Part shown: positions 17,410 through 27,173 of the stretch, one piece after another | Position numbering within the stretch: position 1 is the first letter of the stretch | How the letters are laid out: every line of letters starts with the position of its first letter | Notes under the pieces: generated by a model | What the model saw: the letters and a program-made list of their open reading frames with translations, nothing else | The model's database searches: none | What the model was told of the DNA's origin: nothing | Translations under genes and position numbers: made by a program | Source of the DNA: Tolypothrix brevis GSE-NOS-MK-07-07A | Lineage (GTDB): Bacteria; Cyanobacteriota; Cyanobacteriia; Cyanobacteriales; Nostocaceae | Assembly: GCA_019358985.1 (NCBI GenBank) | Contig: JAHHIJ010000002.1 | Span: 62,001 to 126,000 of the forward strand | Length of the DNA stretch: 64,000 bases | Reading direction: 5' to 3'

Positions 17410-19995
17410 TTACTTATCCTTAAAAGTCCAGACACCTTCATCCCAATCTGCATCAGATGGAGGTTGGTGCAACCAGTGCTGACAACGCCGTACATGTAAC
17501 ATAGCAGCTTGGTCAAGTTTGTCAACTTGCAAAACTTTAGAAAACTCAGCTTCAGCCTTTTTAAAGTCGCGATTTAAATAATACTCTCGTGCTTTATGAT
17601 AATACTCAATTATTTGTAATTTTTCGCTCTTGAGAGAATCAGAAGACAAACCGATTAATTCATAAATTGCAACTGGCTCATTTCTACCTTTAACACGAAT
17701 GTAATCTAGTTCTCTAGCCCAGACTTTATCTTGGCATGGTTTATAAGTGTTATCACTAAGAATAATATCGCAACCATAATATTTGCTAACACTTTCCAAT
17801 CGAGAACCAAGGTTAACACCGTCACCGATCGCTGTAAATTCCATCCGCTTGCTAGAACCAATATTACCACTAATTACAATATCCGAATTGATACCAATAC
17901 CAATCTTGATTCTGGGCTTACTAGCTGCGTAACGACGGGCATTAAATTCTTTTAAGCGATCGCGCATTTCTAAAGATGTCTGCACCGCCATCCAAGCGTG
18001 TTCTTCTAGGGGTAAGGGAGAACCAAACACTGCCATAATTGCATCGCCGATATATTTATCAAGAGTGCCTTTATGTTTGAAAATCGCCTCTACCATCGAT
18101 TCAAAATATTCATTGAGCATACTTACCACTTCTTCCGCTTCCAGGTTTTCAGTTAAAGTGGTGTAGCCGCGAATATCAGAAAACAAAATCGAAACTTCTT
18201 TGCGATCGCCACCTAATTTAGCGTCATCCAATTTCAGCAATTCTTCAGCTAATTCCTGAGTCATGTAGCGATACATTGTACTCTTGAGGCGTTTTTCATC
18301 GCTGATATCTTCCATGACAATTAATGCACCACGAACTTGCTGATTATCGCTAACATCAGCAATTGTATTTATTGATAAATTAATACTGTGTGGTTTTATT
18401 TGATCGGCAATGAGTGTGCGATCGGGATAATATTGTTGACTGCATTTGAGGTTAGCTGCATTTAAAGCATCATTACACCACTTGCTAAAGTCACCTTCTT
18501 TGATGCGGATGATATCAGTAATTAATTTACCTTCTAAACGGTCATTTACGTCCAGCCCTAACAAGCGTTTTGCACTTTCATTCGCGGCAATAATTAACCC
18601 AGTTTTATCAGTAGAAACTACACCATTAGAAAGACTGCGTAAAATGTCGCGTTGCATTTGTTCTTGTTGTTTAATTGTGGCAAACAACTGAGCATTTTGT
18701 AATGCAACTCCCGCTTGAATATTAAAAGCTTCCATAAACTCTTCATCGTTGCTGTCAAAACTAGCTTGGAAGCATTCAGGCGCTTGGGGCCACAAATTCG
18801 GGTTATAATTGGGAAAATTCCCTGACTTTTTTTTATTCACTAGCTGGGTAACACCAATCAATTCTTGATCGGCGTTAAACACTGGCATACAAAGTAAGCT
18901 ACATGTGCGATAGCCATTTTCCTTGTCCATATTTCTTGCCGTATCAGAGTCAGGATCGTCATATAAATCAAACATGATATTTACCGTTTTCCCAGATTCT
19001 GCTAATTTGCCAGCAAAGCCTTTGCCGATTGGGATTCGCAACTCTTTGGTAGAATTATCATCTTGAGTAATTTTCGTCCACAATTCATGACGATCGCGAT
19101 CTATTAACCATAGAGTACTGCGATCGGCGTTCATTAGTTCCTTCGCTTCGTCCATCACTCGTTTTAAAGTCTCTTCTAAGTCGAGATTGCTTTGAGAAAG
19201 AGACTTAATCGCTTTCATCAACGCTGCTGCTGCTCTTTGTTTTTGGGTTGCGACATAAAAAGAGCGTGATGATTCTAAAATTAGGCGAATTGAAGGCGCA
19301 AATTCCTGAAATAATTGTTCGTCAGCGCTAGTAAAGCCCCTAATATCAATTCGCTCGAAAATAGGAGCATGTGGATTATCAGAAGATAGTAATTTATTCA
19401 GTAATTGTACTACTGCTACTAATTGCCCTTGTTCGTTTAATAGCGGCAGAGCTAACATTGTGTAAGTGCGGTAGCCGGTTCTTTTTTCTTGTTCTTGGGC
19501 AAATACCGATCGCGAATCTTCATAAAAATCATAAGGGATATTAATCACTCTTTTATACATAGCGACTTCACCTGCAATCCCTTTATTAGCTGGAATGCGA
19601 ATTTCTAGAGAGCGATCGCCTTCCCCTTCTGCTAAAATTGACCAAAGTTCTTGTTTTTCTTCATCTAATAAAAATATCGTCGTTCGGTCTGCTCCTAGTA
19701 ATTCCCCTGTCTTAAGTGTTATCGTGTGTAACATTTCTTGCAAAATAGTTTCAAACCCTTGGGAATCCAACATGGAAAGGGTTTGATTCACAATCAGCAG
19801 TTTTTGTTCTACTTCAGTAACAACCTGTTTAAAAGTATCCTGGGTGAGGGGAGCCAGAAAATTAGATATAGTGCCTTTTCTTTTAGCGAGGACACCCACA
19901 GAAGTAGAATTTGGCTTTAAATCGTCGTTTTCTGGATTGCAAACCCCAATAATCAAATCAGCGGCTTCCCCGCAAGTAGATTGATACACTGACAT
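17410..19995 (-). CDS. cyaB: GAF-GAF-PAS class III adenylate cyclase (CyaB type)
   Basis: An 861-residue cytoplasmic cAMP-forming enzyme. Domains in order: GAF-A (about 75-255), GAF-B (about 270-445), PAS (about 455-580), class III catalytic domain (about 600-785) and a TPR-like tail. Both GAFs have the N-K-F-x3-D-E signature (NKLLSS...FTSADE and NKKKSG...FDSNDE), typical of cyclic-nucleotide-binding GAFs. The catalytic domain has the metal aspartates in FSDIRGYT and YIGDAIMAVFG, the purine-selecting Lys in LDKYIGD, and the transition-state region TAIGDGVNLGSRLE. Size and domain order match the Anabaena CyaB1/CyaB2 enzymes, where cAMP binding to a GAF activates the cyclase. Confidence 0.93.
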   Translation of the reverse strand: MSVYQSTCGEAADLIIGVCNPENDDLKPNSTSVGVLAKRKGTISNFLAPLTQDTFKQVVTEVEQKLLIVNQTLSMLDSQGFETILQEMLHTITLKTGELLGADRTTIFLLDEEKQELWSILAEGEGDRSLEIRIPANKGIAGEVAMYKRVINIPYDFYEDSRSVFAQEQEKRTGYRTYTMLALPLLNEQGQLVAVVQLLNKLLSSDNPHAPIFERIDIRGFTSADEQLFQEFAPSIRLILESSRSFYVATQKQRAAAALMKAIKSLSQSNLDLEETLKRVMDEAKELMNADRSTLWLIDRDRHELWTKITQDDNSTKELRIPIGKGFAGKLAESGKTVNIMFDLYDDPDSDTARNMDKENGYRTCSLLCMPVFNADQELIGVTQLVNKKKSGNFPNYNPNLWPQAPECFQASFDSNDEEFMEAFNIQAGVALQNAQLFATIKQQEQMQRDILRSLSNGVVSTDKTGLIIAANESAKRLLGLDVNDRLEGKLITDIIRIKEGDFSKWCNDALNAANLKCSQQYYPDRTLIADQIKPHSINLSINTIADVSDNQQVRGALIVMEDISDEKRLKSTMYRYMTQELAEELLKLDDAKLGGDRKEVSILFSDIRGYTTLTENLEAEEVVSMLNEYFESMVEAIFKHKGTLDKYIGDAIMAVFGSPLPLEEHAWMAVQTSLEMRDRLKEFNARRYAASKPRIKIGIGINSDIVISGNIGSSKRMEFTAIGDGVNLGSRLESVSKYYGCDIILSDNTYKPCQDKVWARELDYIRVKGRNEPVAIYELIGLSSDSLKSEKLQIIEYYHKAREYYLNRDFKKAEAEFSKVLQVDKLDQAAMLHVRRCQHWLHQPPSDADWDEGVWTFKDK

Positions 19996-20234
19996 AAGTT
20001 GTTTTAGATATAAGATTAGATTTAGGAATGTTTATGAATGTCATGGAATGTATGTAAGTGTTGCTGATAGCAACAATCGCTACATCTTATCCACAGTTTA
20101 ATCTGTTGTTGAGCTAGCGTCATCAAGCTGGGGAAGGGTTGGGGAAGGGTAAGTGTGAAATTATGTACGCGATCGCCCTACTGATCGCCAAAAACGCATA
20201 AAATTCCCAAATCTGCCATAGCTGCGAGGTGCGT

Positions 20235-20585
20235 ATGAATTGGATTAAGGTATTGACTCAAGATGAACTACCCCCTAATGAGCGAAAAGTTGTTAAAGTT
20301 GAACAACGCGCTATTCTACTGCTTCACCATGACAACCAAATATACGCAATAGAAAATTCCTGTCCGCACTTGGGATTACCGATGCGAAAGGGCAAACTAA
20401 CAGAAGATGGAGCGATTATTTGTCCTTTTCACCGTAGCGCCTTCGACTTAGGTACCGGTAATATTAAGGAATGGAGTCCTTTTCCCCCCGTTATTGGCAA
20501 CGTGTTGGGAATGATATCCAAAGAAAAACCACTAGCTGTTTTTCCTACCCGTGTAGATGAAGGTAGTATTTGGGTAGGATTATAA
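20235..20585 (+). CDS. Rieske-type [2Fe-2S] ferredoxin-like protein
   Basis: A 116-residue soluble Rieske protein. The cluster motifs are C43-P-H45-LGLP and C63-PF-H66-RSAFD. There is no signal peptide or membrane helix, so it is a soluble electron-transfer component of the NirD/ferredoxin type rather than a cytochrome b6f subunit. The electron partner is unknown and no oxygenase gene is near. ATG 20235 is preferred; an in-frame GTG lies two codons earlier. Confidence 0.88.
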   Translation: MNWIKVLTQDELPPNERKVVKVEQRAILLLHHDNQIYAIENSCPHLGLPMRKGKLTEDGAIICPFHRSAFDLGTGNIKEWSPFPPVIGNVLGMISKEKPLAVFPTRVDEGSIWVGL

Positions 20586-20615
20586 TAACCTCTCAGTTAA
20601 GCCCAAAATACCAGT

Positions 20616-20643
20616 GTAGAGACGCGAAATTTCGCGTCTCTAC
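20616..20643. repeat. Palindrome GAGACGCGAAATTTCGCGTCTC
   Basis: Outer arms GTAGAGACG and CGTCTCTAC as in the main family, but with the different core CGAAATTTCG. Confidence 0.8.
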
Positions 20644-20750
20644 AGGTAAAACAACTTATGAGCAGAGAACTTCTGTCTAGGGAATGATTTGGCTAGGGAG
20701 GCAAATGAAGTATTAATTAGGATGCTAAATCAAAATGAAGATTGTATTCT

Positions 20751-21200
20751 ATGAAACGGAATTATTTGATGAAACAGCTTTCGACTGTGGGACGCTTTCT
20801 AGCTACAACTGTGCTTTGTGTGTCAGCAATCGCCTTGGTTTGGAACTTTTCGTTTCCCTTGAACACCGCAGCAATGGCTTCACCTGCTGCAACAGCGATC
20901 GCTTCCGCAGACGTAGGTGATCAAGTTCAAGATAAAGCCAGTAAAGATGCTGGACGAGCCAAGAATTTCATCCGAGATACGGCAGACAAGGTTAAGGAAA
21001 CTGCAAATAAAAATGCTGATAAAGTTGACCAAGCAACGGATGACAATGGTAGCTTTGTAGAGCGCAAAGCAAAAAGAGATGCGGCTACAATTAGGAAAAG
21101 AGCAAATGAAGATGCTGCTCGTACTGAAAAAGCAGTAGACAAGGCAAAGAATGTCGTTGAAAGCACCGTTGATAAGATCAAGGATGCTTTTGGCAAATAG
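20751..21200 (+). CDS. Secreted or anchored Lys/Ala/Asp-rich helical protein
   Basis: A 149-residue protein. An N-terminal hydrophobic segment (about residues 10-35, ending AMASPA) looks like a signal peptide; the rest is a highly charged, alanine-rich amphipathic helix with recurring AKD-, DKV- and KA- motifs, similar in style to LEA or apolipoprotein-like proteins. A stress-protective role is only a guess. The ATG at 20751 is chosen over the upstream TTG; another ATG lies at 20769. Confidence 0.65.
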   Translation: MKRNYLMKQLSTVGRFLATTVLCVSAIALVWNFSFPLNTAAMASPAATAIASADVGDQVQDKASKDAGRAKNFIRDTADKVKETANKNADKVDQATDDNGSFVERKAKRDAATIRKRANEDAARTEKAVDKAKNVVESTVDKIKDAFGK

Positions 21201-21290
21201 AGAATAGATACACATCCTTGATCGTAAGCAGATACAAAACAACGCGCCTAGCTTGAAAATAGGTTATACGTTCAAGAACGCTTACATCAA

Positions 21291-21381
21291 TAGACATCTT
21301 CAGAAAAGACGTAAAGACGTTCCACTGGAACGTCTTTACAAGGGTTTCGGACAACACCTAATTAATTGGTGGAGATGTCTA
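21291..21381. mobile_element. Complete MITE with TAGACATC...GATGTCTA ends and GACGTTCC palindrome
   Basis: A 91-bp element from TAGACATCTTCAGAAAAGAC to GGTGGAGATGTCTA, with central palindrome GACGTTCCACTGGAACGTC and interior AAGGGTTTCGGACAACACC. The TA at each end could be a TA target duplication, as for Tc1/mariner or IS630-derived MITEs. Confidence 0.75.
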
Positions 21382-21522
21382 ATGAATCAAGTTAAATTCT
21401 TCAGACTGCGATCGCATTGTTTCAATCAATCGAACTGAGCGATCGCAGCATTCGGACTCTCAAGAATTTCGATAACGTCAAAGAATCTCAAATCCTTCAA
21501 CTGTGATTATTTGAATTATCCT

Positions 21523-21843
21523 GGTGACATGACTCCGACCTAAAGGTACGGAGCTTCTAAACTTCACAATTTAGACTTTCTGGTTACTTCCATTACTGGT
21601 GTTTCACCCACTACCTAGATATGCAGTTTGACTACATATCCCCGGCGCTCTGATTGCCCAGACACTTTCGATTCCCGACTGCCCATCGGTACTACACCGT
21701 TTGCAACCTCTGCCCGGACACCACGCATTTTTAGTGCGTGTTCGGTTGAGTCAAGTTGCCCGTCGGCTTTGCGGTATATACATTGTACCACGCAAAGCCG
21801 GGAAACGAAGCACGGGGTTTTCAACCCATTTTTCTGATAATTA
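21523..21843. mobile_element. Degenerate IS200/IS605-type end relic, no transposase gene
   Basis: One edge has a hairpin (CTCCGACC with GGTACGGAG, 21530-21550) followed by CTTCTAAAC; the other edge reads ACGGGGTTTTCAACCCATTT then TTCTGATAA, almost the same as the end of the relic at 29968-30030 on the other strand. The interior is highly structured. On the minus strand a short open frame interrupted by TAG continues in frame to TGA just before the first hairpin, like a decayed C-terminus. No complete transposase or TnpB gene remains. Confidence 0.5.
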
Positions 21844-22128
21844 ATCTTGAGACTCTTCGGGAATTGCTTCTGATTCGCTTTCTGGCTCTATAATGACTTT
21901 GGGCTGAGGTTTGACAGGTTTGGGACCCCGTGCTAGGGCTGGATTAGCCGATTGCCTGGATTCATCCCCAAATGCCGCTTTTTTGCCTTTACCCTCCGAA
22001 CGCTCACCACCTCGTTTTGAGCTTTTGGGATTGGGTTGAGCAGTCGGCATAGAATCCGACTTTTCTGGCTTACTGTCAGTATCAGAAGAAGGCTGACGTT
22101 CCGATTTTTTGATTGGACGTTCTACCAT
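21841..22128 (-). CDS. Low-complexity conserved hypothetical protein
   Basis: A 95-residue hydrophilic protein rich in Lys, Ser, Pro and Glu, with no hydrophobic core (MVERPIKKSERQPSSD at the start, GPKPVKPQPKVIIEPES near the end). It is predicted to be disordered. I do not recognise a domain. It abuts the end relic at 21523-21843, so its stop codon region is shared with mobile sequence. Confidence 0.55.
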   Translation of the reverse strand: MVERPIKKSERQPSSDTDSKPEKSDSMPTAQPNPKSSKRGGERSEGKGKKAAFGDESRQSANPALARGPKPVKPQPKVIIEPESESEAIPEESQD

Positions 22129-22269
22129 TGTTAATTTTTGTTAATTGACTTGTCTAGTATATCGTCTTGGCAATTTTCAAAGTTGCGATCGCTTCTCATA
22201 TTTCAATCCCCTTGTCCGGTTTCATTTTGCCCCGACTTCGAGAGAGAAATGGGGGGGGATATTTTAGTT

Positions 22270-23538
22270 TCATTTTCCGCGATCGCTTTCCAAATCATCA
22301 ATAACTGTTTGCAAATACCACTCCTCTGACATCCCTGGATAATAATCCTTTTTCTGCTCAATTAGTCGTTGGGCAATTTCCCAATATCCCCCTACCATTC
22401 TCAACAAGCGTTGACGCAGTAAATCATCTTTGGCATTTTTGACTTCCGGGGTAGAAAATTGTATTTTTTGTAAGCTATTTAAAACTTGTTGATAATTCTG
22501 CCAATCTTCTTTTTCACAAAAGATACTTGCCGCACGCTGATAATCTTCAATCGCGTGTTGCATTTCTTCTAAATGAGTATAGGCGATACCTCGATTATAA
22601 TAGGCTTGGGCATCCGATGAATTAATTTGTAAGGCTTGGGTGTAATCTTTAATCGCAGCGTAATAGTTGCCCATTCCTCGGTGAGTATTTCCTCTAGCAA
22701 TATATATTAAAGCATCTTCAGGCTGCATTTCCAGTGCAGAATTATAATCAGCGATGGCACCTTGATGATCTCCTAATTGAGAACGTGCTTTTCCTCGGTT
22801 GCGATACACAATGCTAGATTTCAAATTTAGGCGCAGCGCTGAGTTAAAATCAGAAATAGCATCGCGATAATTTCCTTGTTTGCAACGCACCACACCACGA
22901 CAGCAATAAGCTATACCATCTTGGGGATCGACTTGCAATGCCCAGTTTAAATCATCAATGGCTTGCTGTGTATCTCCTTTTTCTGCCTTTTCTAATAAGG
23001 TGCGAAAATATTCCTTTTCAGAAATTATCGGTGCGGGGGTAGAAATTGATGGCTTTTCAACAGGATATTCTTTCGGTTGTAGCTGTTTAATGCTTTCTAA
23101 GCATTGACGACATTTTTCTTTGTCACTTTTCTTCAGATATAATTCTGCGGCTTTTTTGAAGTTAGCGATCGCATCATGAATATACCCTTCTTTGCGCCGC
23201 ACAACTCCCCTTAAATCATAAGCTGCGGCATAATTTACTTCAAGTGCGATCGCTTTATCGACATCCGCAAGGGCACCAGGTAGATTTTTCAGCGTCAACC
23301 GTGCTAATGCCCGATAATAATATGCTTCTACATTTTCAGGATCGTGTTTTAGAGTTTCAGTATAATCTGAGACAGCTTGGAGAATTGCTCCTGAGTCATA
23401 ATATGCTAATCCCCGTTGTCTGTAAGCTTCCGCAAAGTAAGGATCTTCTTGCAAAGCACGGGTAAATTCCTCAATCGCTTTCGTGTAGTCTTTTTGCCGA
23501 GCTAGTTCTAATCCTTTATTGTAAAATTCATTATTCAT
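22270..23538 (-). CDS. Tetratricopeptide repeat protein
   Basis: A 422-residue cytoplasmic protein built of about nine TPR units. They fall in two blocks, residues about 2-135 (for example AEAYRQRGLAYYDSG, AAYDLRGVVRRKEG) and 190-330 (GIAYCCRGVVRCKQG, ALIYIARGNTHRGMG, AQAYYNRGIAYTHL), with a charged linker carrying PVEKPSISTPAPIIS. The C-terminus (about 345-422) is helical and unassigned. Such proteins act as protein-protein scaffolds; the partner is unknown. Confidence 0.88.
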   Translation of the reverse strand: MNNEFYNKGLELARQKDYTKAIEEFTRALQEDPYFAEAYRQRGLAYYDSGAILQAVSDYTETLKHDPENVEAYYYRALARLTLKNLPGALADVDKAIALEVNYAAAYDLRGVVRRKEGYIHDAIANFKKAAELYLKKSDKEKCRQCLESIKQLQPKEYPVEKPSISTPAPIISEKEYFRTLLEKAEKGDTQQAIDDLNWALQVDPQDGIAYCCRGVVRCKQGNYRDAISDFNSALRLNLKSSIVYRNRGKARSQLGDHQGAIADYNSALEMQPEDALIYIARGNTHRGMGNYYAAIKDYTQALQINSSDAQAYYNRGIAYTHLEEMQHAIEDYQRAASIFCEKEDWQNYQQVLNSLQKIQFSTPEVKNAKDDLLRQRLLRMVGGYWEIAQRLIEQKKDYYPGMSEEWYLQTVIDDLESDRGK

Positions 23539-23642
23539 GGCGTTTATTTACTTTACTCACTTATTTAATTGTAGTAAGCACGAAGAGTGCTTATTTTGAG
23601 CAATAAATTGCTCACTACGATTTTTTTCAATATTTTATCAAA

Positions 23643-24815
23643 ATGAAAATTAGAACTATCACAACTGGTATATCACTTTCATCTTTCCCAGAAATCGAAA
23701 AAATTAAACAAGCAACTGACTTTAATCAGCAAGCAAAGCTAATAATTGAAGAACAGGGATATGAAGTACAAACAACGAGAATAGCGACTAATTCTTGGGA
23801 AGAATATCTACATGGTTTATCAAAACATCAAATTATCAATCAAGTTAAAATAATCGAAGAAGTTTGCCAAAACTTGAATATCAAATTTTTCAGTCTTGGT
23901 TACGCAAGTCAACCGTCAACCATCGCTCTAATTCCAGATATTCTCAAAAATACATCGATTTTATATACTTCCAGTAAAATCGGCGATACTCCAAAGGAGT
24001 CGCTCCGCGAACGCACTTCTGGGATAAACTTTGTAAACGCTAGAGAATCGGCTAAAGTTATTCAGCGAATTTCTCAAGAAACTCAAGATGGTTATGGTAA
24101 CTTTAATTTTTGCGCTTGGGCAAATTGTCAATCAGGAATCCCATTTTTTCCAACTGCGTATCATCAAGGTGAAACGTCTTTCGCTATCGGATTAGAATTA
24201 TGCGACTTGGTAATGCAAGCTTTTTCTGATGCTGATGATATTATTGATGCGGAAGAAAAGCTGAAGTTGATTTTAGATAAAGAATTAAGTAAAATTGAAG
24301 CGATCGCTCAAAAAATATCCGCTAAACTTGCTATGGAATATAAAGGAATTGACACCTCTCTTGCACCATCTTTAGGTAAAAAAGAAAGTATCGCTTTTGC
24401 TTATGAAAAAATCATGGATGGGAAGTTTGGAAATCAAGGAACTTTGGCAATATCAGGAATGCTAACTCGTGTTTTGAAAAGCGTATCTGTAAAAACTTGC
24501 GGCTATTCTGGGTTAATGCTTTCGGTTTGTGAAGATGTCGGTTTAGCGGCAAGAGCTAACGAACAAACTTACAATCTCACAAATTTATTAGCTTATTCTG
24601 CCGTTTGTGGTTGCGGACTTGATACAGTTCCGATTCCTGGTAATATAACAATAGAAAAGATTACGGCAATATTAATTGATATGGCGACTTTGGCGATAAA
24701 GTTAGATAAACCACTTTCAGCAAGATTGTTTCCGATTCCTGGGAAAAATGCTGGAGAAATGACTGCATTTGATTCGCCGTATTTGGTAGATTGTAGAATA
24801 TTTAATGTTGAATGA
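23643..24815 (+). CDS. DUF711 family protein
   Basis: A 390-residue protein of the DUF711 family, structurally related to pyruvate-formate-lyase-like barrels but of unknown function. Recognisable segments are RTITTGISL at the N-terminus, FCAWANCQSGIPFFPTAYH, and the C-terminal GLDTVPIPGNI and PGKNAGEMTAFDSPYL. Between ILYTSSKI and INFVNARESAKV lies GDTPKESLRERTSG, encoded by a short interspersed repeat (about 23982-24015) that keeps the frame. It is a single gene following a short gap from the divergent TPR gene. Confidence 0.75.
   Translation: MKIRTITTGISLSSFPEIEKIKQATDFNQQAKLIIEEQGYEVQTTRIATNSWEEYLHGLSKHQIINQVKIIEEVCQNLNIKFFSLGYASQPSTIALIPDILKNTSILYTSSKIGDTPKESLRERTSGINFVNARESAKVIQRISQETQDGYGNFNFCAWANCQSGIPFFPTAYHQGETSFAIGLELCDLVMQAFSDADDIIDAEEKLKLILDKELSKIEAIAQKISAKLAMEYKGIDTSLAPSLGKKESIAFAYEKIMDGKFGNQGTLAISGMLTRVLKSVSVKTCGYSGLMLSVCEDVGLAARANEQTYNLTNLLAYSAVCGCGLDTVPIPGNITIEKITAILIDMATLAIKLDKPLSARLFPIPGKNAGEMTAFDSPYLVDCRIFNVE
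23982..24015 (+). repeat. Short GC-rich interspersed repeat inserted in frame in DUF711 gene
   Basis: The segment GATACTCCAAAGGAGTCGC followed by TCCGCGAACGCA resembles the small palindromic repeats common in Nostocales genomes and is GC-richer than the flanking coding DNA. Confidence 0.55.
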
Positions 24816-24854
24816 TAATTGGATTAATAGGACTTACGCAAGTGTCACATACAG

Positions 24855-24935
24855 CAGCCTATCGATCTAATCGAATACACACAAAGACGTAGCAGTGCTA
24901 CGTCTCTACAAGGAGAGGGGTTTTATATATGTAGT
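24855..24935. repeat. Palindrome copy with extended flanks shared with 33358-33426
   Basis: GACGTAGCAGTGCTACGTC (24886-24904) is preceded by CTAATCGAATACAC and followed by AAGGAGAGGGGTTTTATATA; the same flanks surround the copy near 33374, so this is one about 75-bp repeat present twice. Confidence 0.8.
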
Positions 24936-25016
24936 TCATTTTATTGTTTACGAAGGGTAAAAGGGGTTTCAACTCTCACTACGAATCGGAATTATTTTAC
25001 GTTTCATTTACTGCTC

Positions 25017-26234
25017 ATGAGTTATTTAATTCCGGATACGGCACTTTCAATAGCTGGATTAACTAATTATATTCAGCTATTATTAGAGCAAGATCATCAA
25101 CTGCGGCAAGTTTGGGTAACTGGTGAAGTTTCCAGCGCAAATCAACATCGCAGTGGGTTATTTTTTACTTTACAAGATCCAGATGGCAGCGCCGCAATTA
25201 AATGTGTTGTGTGGAATAGTCAATTAACAAAATTGGCACAGATACCAATTCGTGGTGAACAGATAATTATTTTGGGAAATATTCGAGTTTATCCGCAAAG
25301 AGGAGAATATCAACTTACAGTTTGGCAGGTTTTGCCTGCTGGTTTAGGTTTACAAGCGTTGCGCTATCAACAATTAAAAAATCGCTTGCAAGAGGAAGGT
25401 TTGTTTGATTTAGAAAGAAAGCGATCGCTTCCAATTCATCCCCGAATTATCGCTGTTGTCACTTCACCTACTGCTGCTGCTTGGGGTGATATTCAAAAAA
25501 CACTTAAGCAACGATATCCCGGTTTACACGTCTTATTTTCGCCGGCAACGGTACAAGGTGAACAAGCACCAACATCTATTGTAAAGGCGATCGCCCGCGT
25601 AGAACGAGATAATCGCGCCCAAGTGTTAATTTTATCGCGGGGAGGTGGCGCAGTTGAGGAATTAGCCTGTTTTAATGATGAAAGGGTAGTGCGGGCAGTT
25701 GCTGAGTGCCCAATTCCGGTAATTACTGGGATTGGTCATCAAAGAGATGAATCTTTGGTAGATTTAACTGCGGATGCTTGCGTACATACTCCCACAGCAG
25801 CGGCAGAATTGGTTGTGCCGGCACTCGCCCAGTTGTATACTGAACATCAAGAGCGAATTGCAGTTTTACACGACACGATGCGAATTAGAATGCAAACTGC
25901 GGGAAATAAATTGCAAGGAATGCGCGATCGCTTGCATCGTTTGCGTTTAGATCGACAATTACAGCAAGAGGTAGAAAAGCTAAGTTGGAAGCGTCAGCAA
26001 TTAATCCAAGTAACTACAGGCAGATTGCAGAAAACAACCCAACATGTAGAATTGTTGCGGCAAAAGTTGACAACTCTCGACCCCCAGGCAGTTTTACAGC
26101 GTGGCTATGCTGTGGTAAAAAAAGAAAATGGGGCGATCGCTCGTTCTGCAACTGAGTTAGAAGTAGGACAAGAATTATCGATTCAGTTAGCGCAAGGGAA
26201 ACTTAAAGTGAAAATTACCGAAGTTGATGGTTAA
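25017..26234 (+). CDS. xseA: Exodeoxyribonuclease VII large subunit
   Basis: A 405-residue catalytic subunit of exonuclease VII, which degrades single-stranded DNA into oligonucleotides. An N-terminal OB fold (about 5-105, with [20 protein letters not shown] written as one strand-rich segment) is followed by the catalytic domain ([43 protein letters not shown] and [13 protein letters not shown]). A coiled coil and the C-terminal [14 protein letters not shown] segment complete it. It overlaps the start of xseB by a few bases, indicating translational coupling. Confidence 0.95.
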   Translation: MSYLIPDTALSIAGLTNYIQLLLEQDHQLRQVWVTGEVSSANQHRSGLFFTLQDPDGSAAIKCVVWNSQLTKLAQIPIRGEQIIILGNIRVYPQRGEYQLTVWQVLPAGLGLQALRYQQLKNRLQEEGLFDLERKRSLPIHPRIIAVVTSPTAAAWGDIQKTLKQRYPGLHVLFSPATVQGEQAPTSIVKAIARVERDNRAQVLILSRGGGAVEELACFNDERVVRAVAECPIPVITGIGHQRDESLVDLTADACVHTPTAAAELVVPALAQLYTEHQERIAVLHDTMRIRMQTAGNKLQGMRDRLHRLRLDRQLQQEVEKLSWKRQQLIQVTTGRLQKTTQHVELLRQKLTTLDPQAVLQRGYAVVKKENGAIARSATELEVGQELSIQLAQGKLKVKITEVDG

Positions 26235-26460
26235 ACGTAAAACTGCTTCTACGAACGAGATGGATGGGGGAAATTATGAAGCGAAAGTTGCCGAAATCGA
26301 AACAATTATCACTCGCATAGAAGCGGGTGAATTACAATTAGAAGAAGTATTTGAACAATTTGCCGCAGCAGTAGAATATTTACGTCAGTGCGAAACTTTC
26401 CTCCAACAGCGACAACAGCAAGTAAACTTATTAATTGAAACTTTAAATGACGAATCATAA
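26227..26460 (+). CDS. xseB: Exodeoxyribonuclease VII small subunit
   Basis: A 77-residue helical subunit that binds the coiled coil of XseA. The family pattern is visible: [20 protein letters not shown] then [19 protein letters not shown]. The ATG at 26227 overlaps the xseA stop; an alternative ATG at 26260 would remove 11 poorly conserved residues. Both genes form an operon. Confidence 0.9.
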   Translation: MVKRKTASTNEMDGGNYEAKVAEIETIITRIEAGELQLEEVFEQFAAAVEYLRQCETFLQQRQQQVNLLIETLNDES

Positions 26461-26738
26461 AATTTATTTTCGTAGTGAGCGGTAAACCGCTCATATCAAG
26501 CATTAAAACCCTGACAAAGTACAGGATTTCACAACTTCCTGGTGAATTCTCCGCGTCACGAGTGCGTTTAAATTTTAATCCTTAATTCCCCACGATACAT
26601 AGGGTGCGAGATTGACAACGGATCGCTTCGGACATAAATATTACGTAACTACTTACTGGAAGTAATTAATACCAATCAACCAGAACTTTGCCTTATAATA
26701 GAAATCGATTAAGCACATTTGCATTAAGGAGAATCAAA

Positions 26739-27173
26739 ATGGCACTTAGCGATGATTTGTTAAACCCAAATAAAAAGGATATACTTGTAGCTGACTGCAC
26801 AAAGTTGCTCGATACACAAGTTGCTAACATGGGAGGGGTTTCGGGTCTAGGCTTGAAAGCAGCCTACTCTGTTGTCAAGGGAATTAGACCAACTTATTGC
26901 AACGATGCGATTGAGGGGCTTTTGCCACAATCTTTAAATGCACTTGATCCTATTTGGAGTGAGGGTATACAAGCGGGCAATCCTGTCGGACACCTAACTC
27001 AAAACCGCGATCGCGCAGCAAACGCATTACTCGCCATCACTGATGCTAAGATCGACAAAAGCAATAACACGATTGTGCGAGGAGCATATAGTAAACTCCG
27101 CAACTCAGCGAAGAAACACGTCGAAGACGCAATACCAGGTTTAGCCAAGATAATCGATAACCACACTAAATAG
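26739..27173 (+). CDS. DUF6918 family protein
   Basis: A 144-residue all-helical soluble protein that begins MALSDDLLNPNKKDILVADC and has KAAYSVVKGI, LNALDPIWSEG and ANALLAITDAKIDK. I associate these with DUF6918; the function is unknown. ATG 26739 is chosen because AAGGAGA lies 5 bases upstream, although the frame stays open 17 codons further. It is monocistronic. Confidence 0.72.
   Translation: MALSDDLLNPNKKDILVADCTKLLDTQVANMGGVSGLGLKAAYSVVKGIRPTYCNDAIEGLLPQSLNALDPIWSEGIQAGNPVGHLTQNRDRAANALLAITDAKIDKSNNTIVRGAYSKLRNSAKKHVEDAIPGLAKIIDNHTK

Noticed and set aside
17103-17499. Toxin partner for the DUF433 gene at 17118
   Set aside because: The following frame is derived from an interspersed AACGCGGAGG-type repeat and shows no PIN-like features.
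21615-21824. Minus-strand 69-codon frame as a real gene
   Set aside because: It coincides with transposon-end sequence and stops at an in-frame TAG; better explained as a decayed fragment.
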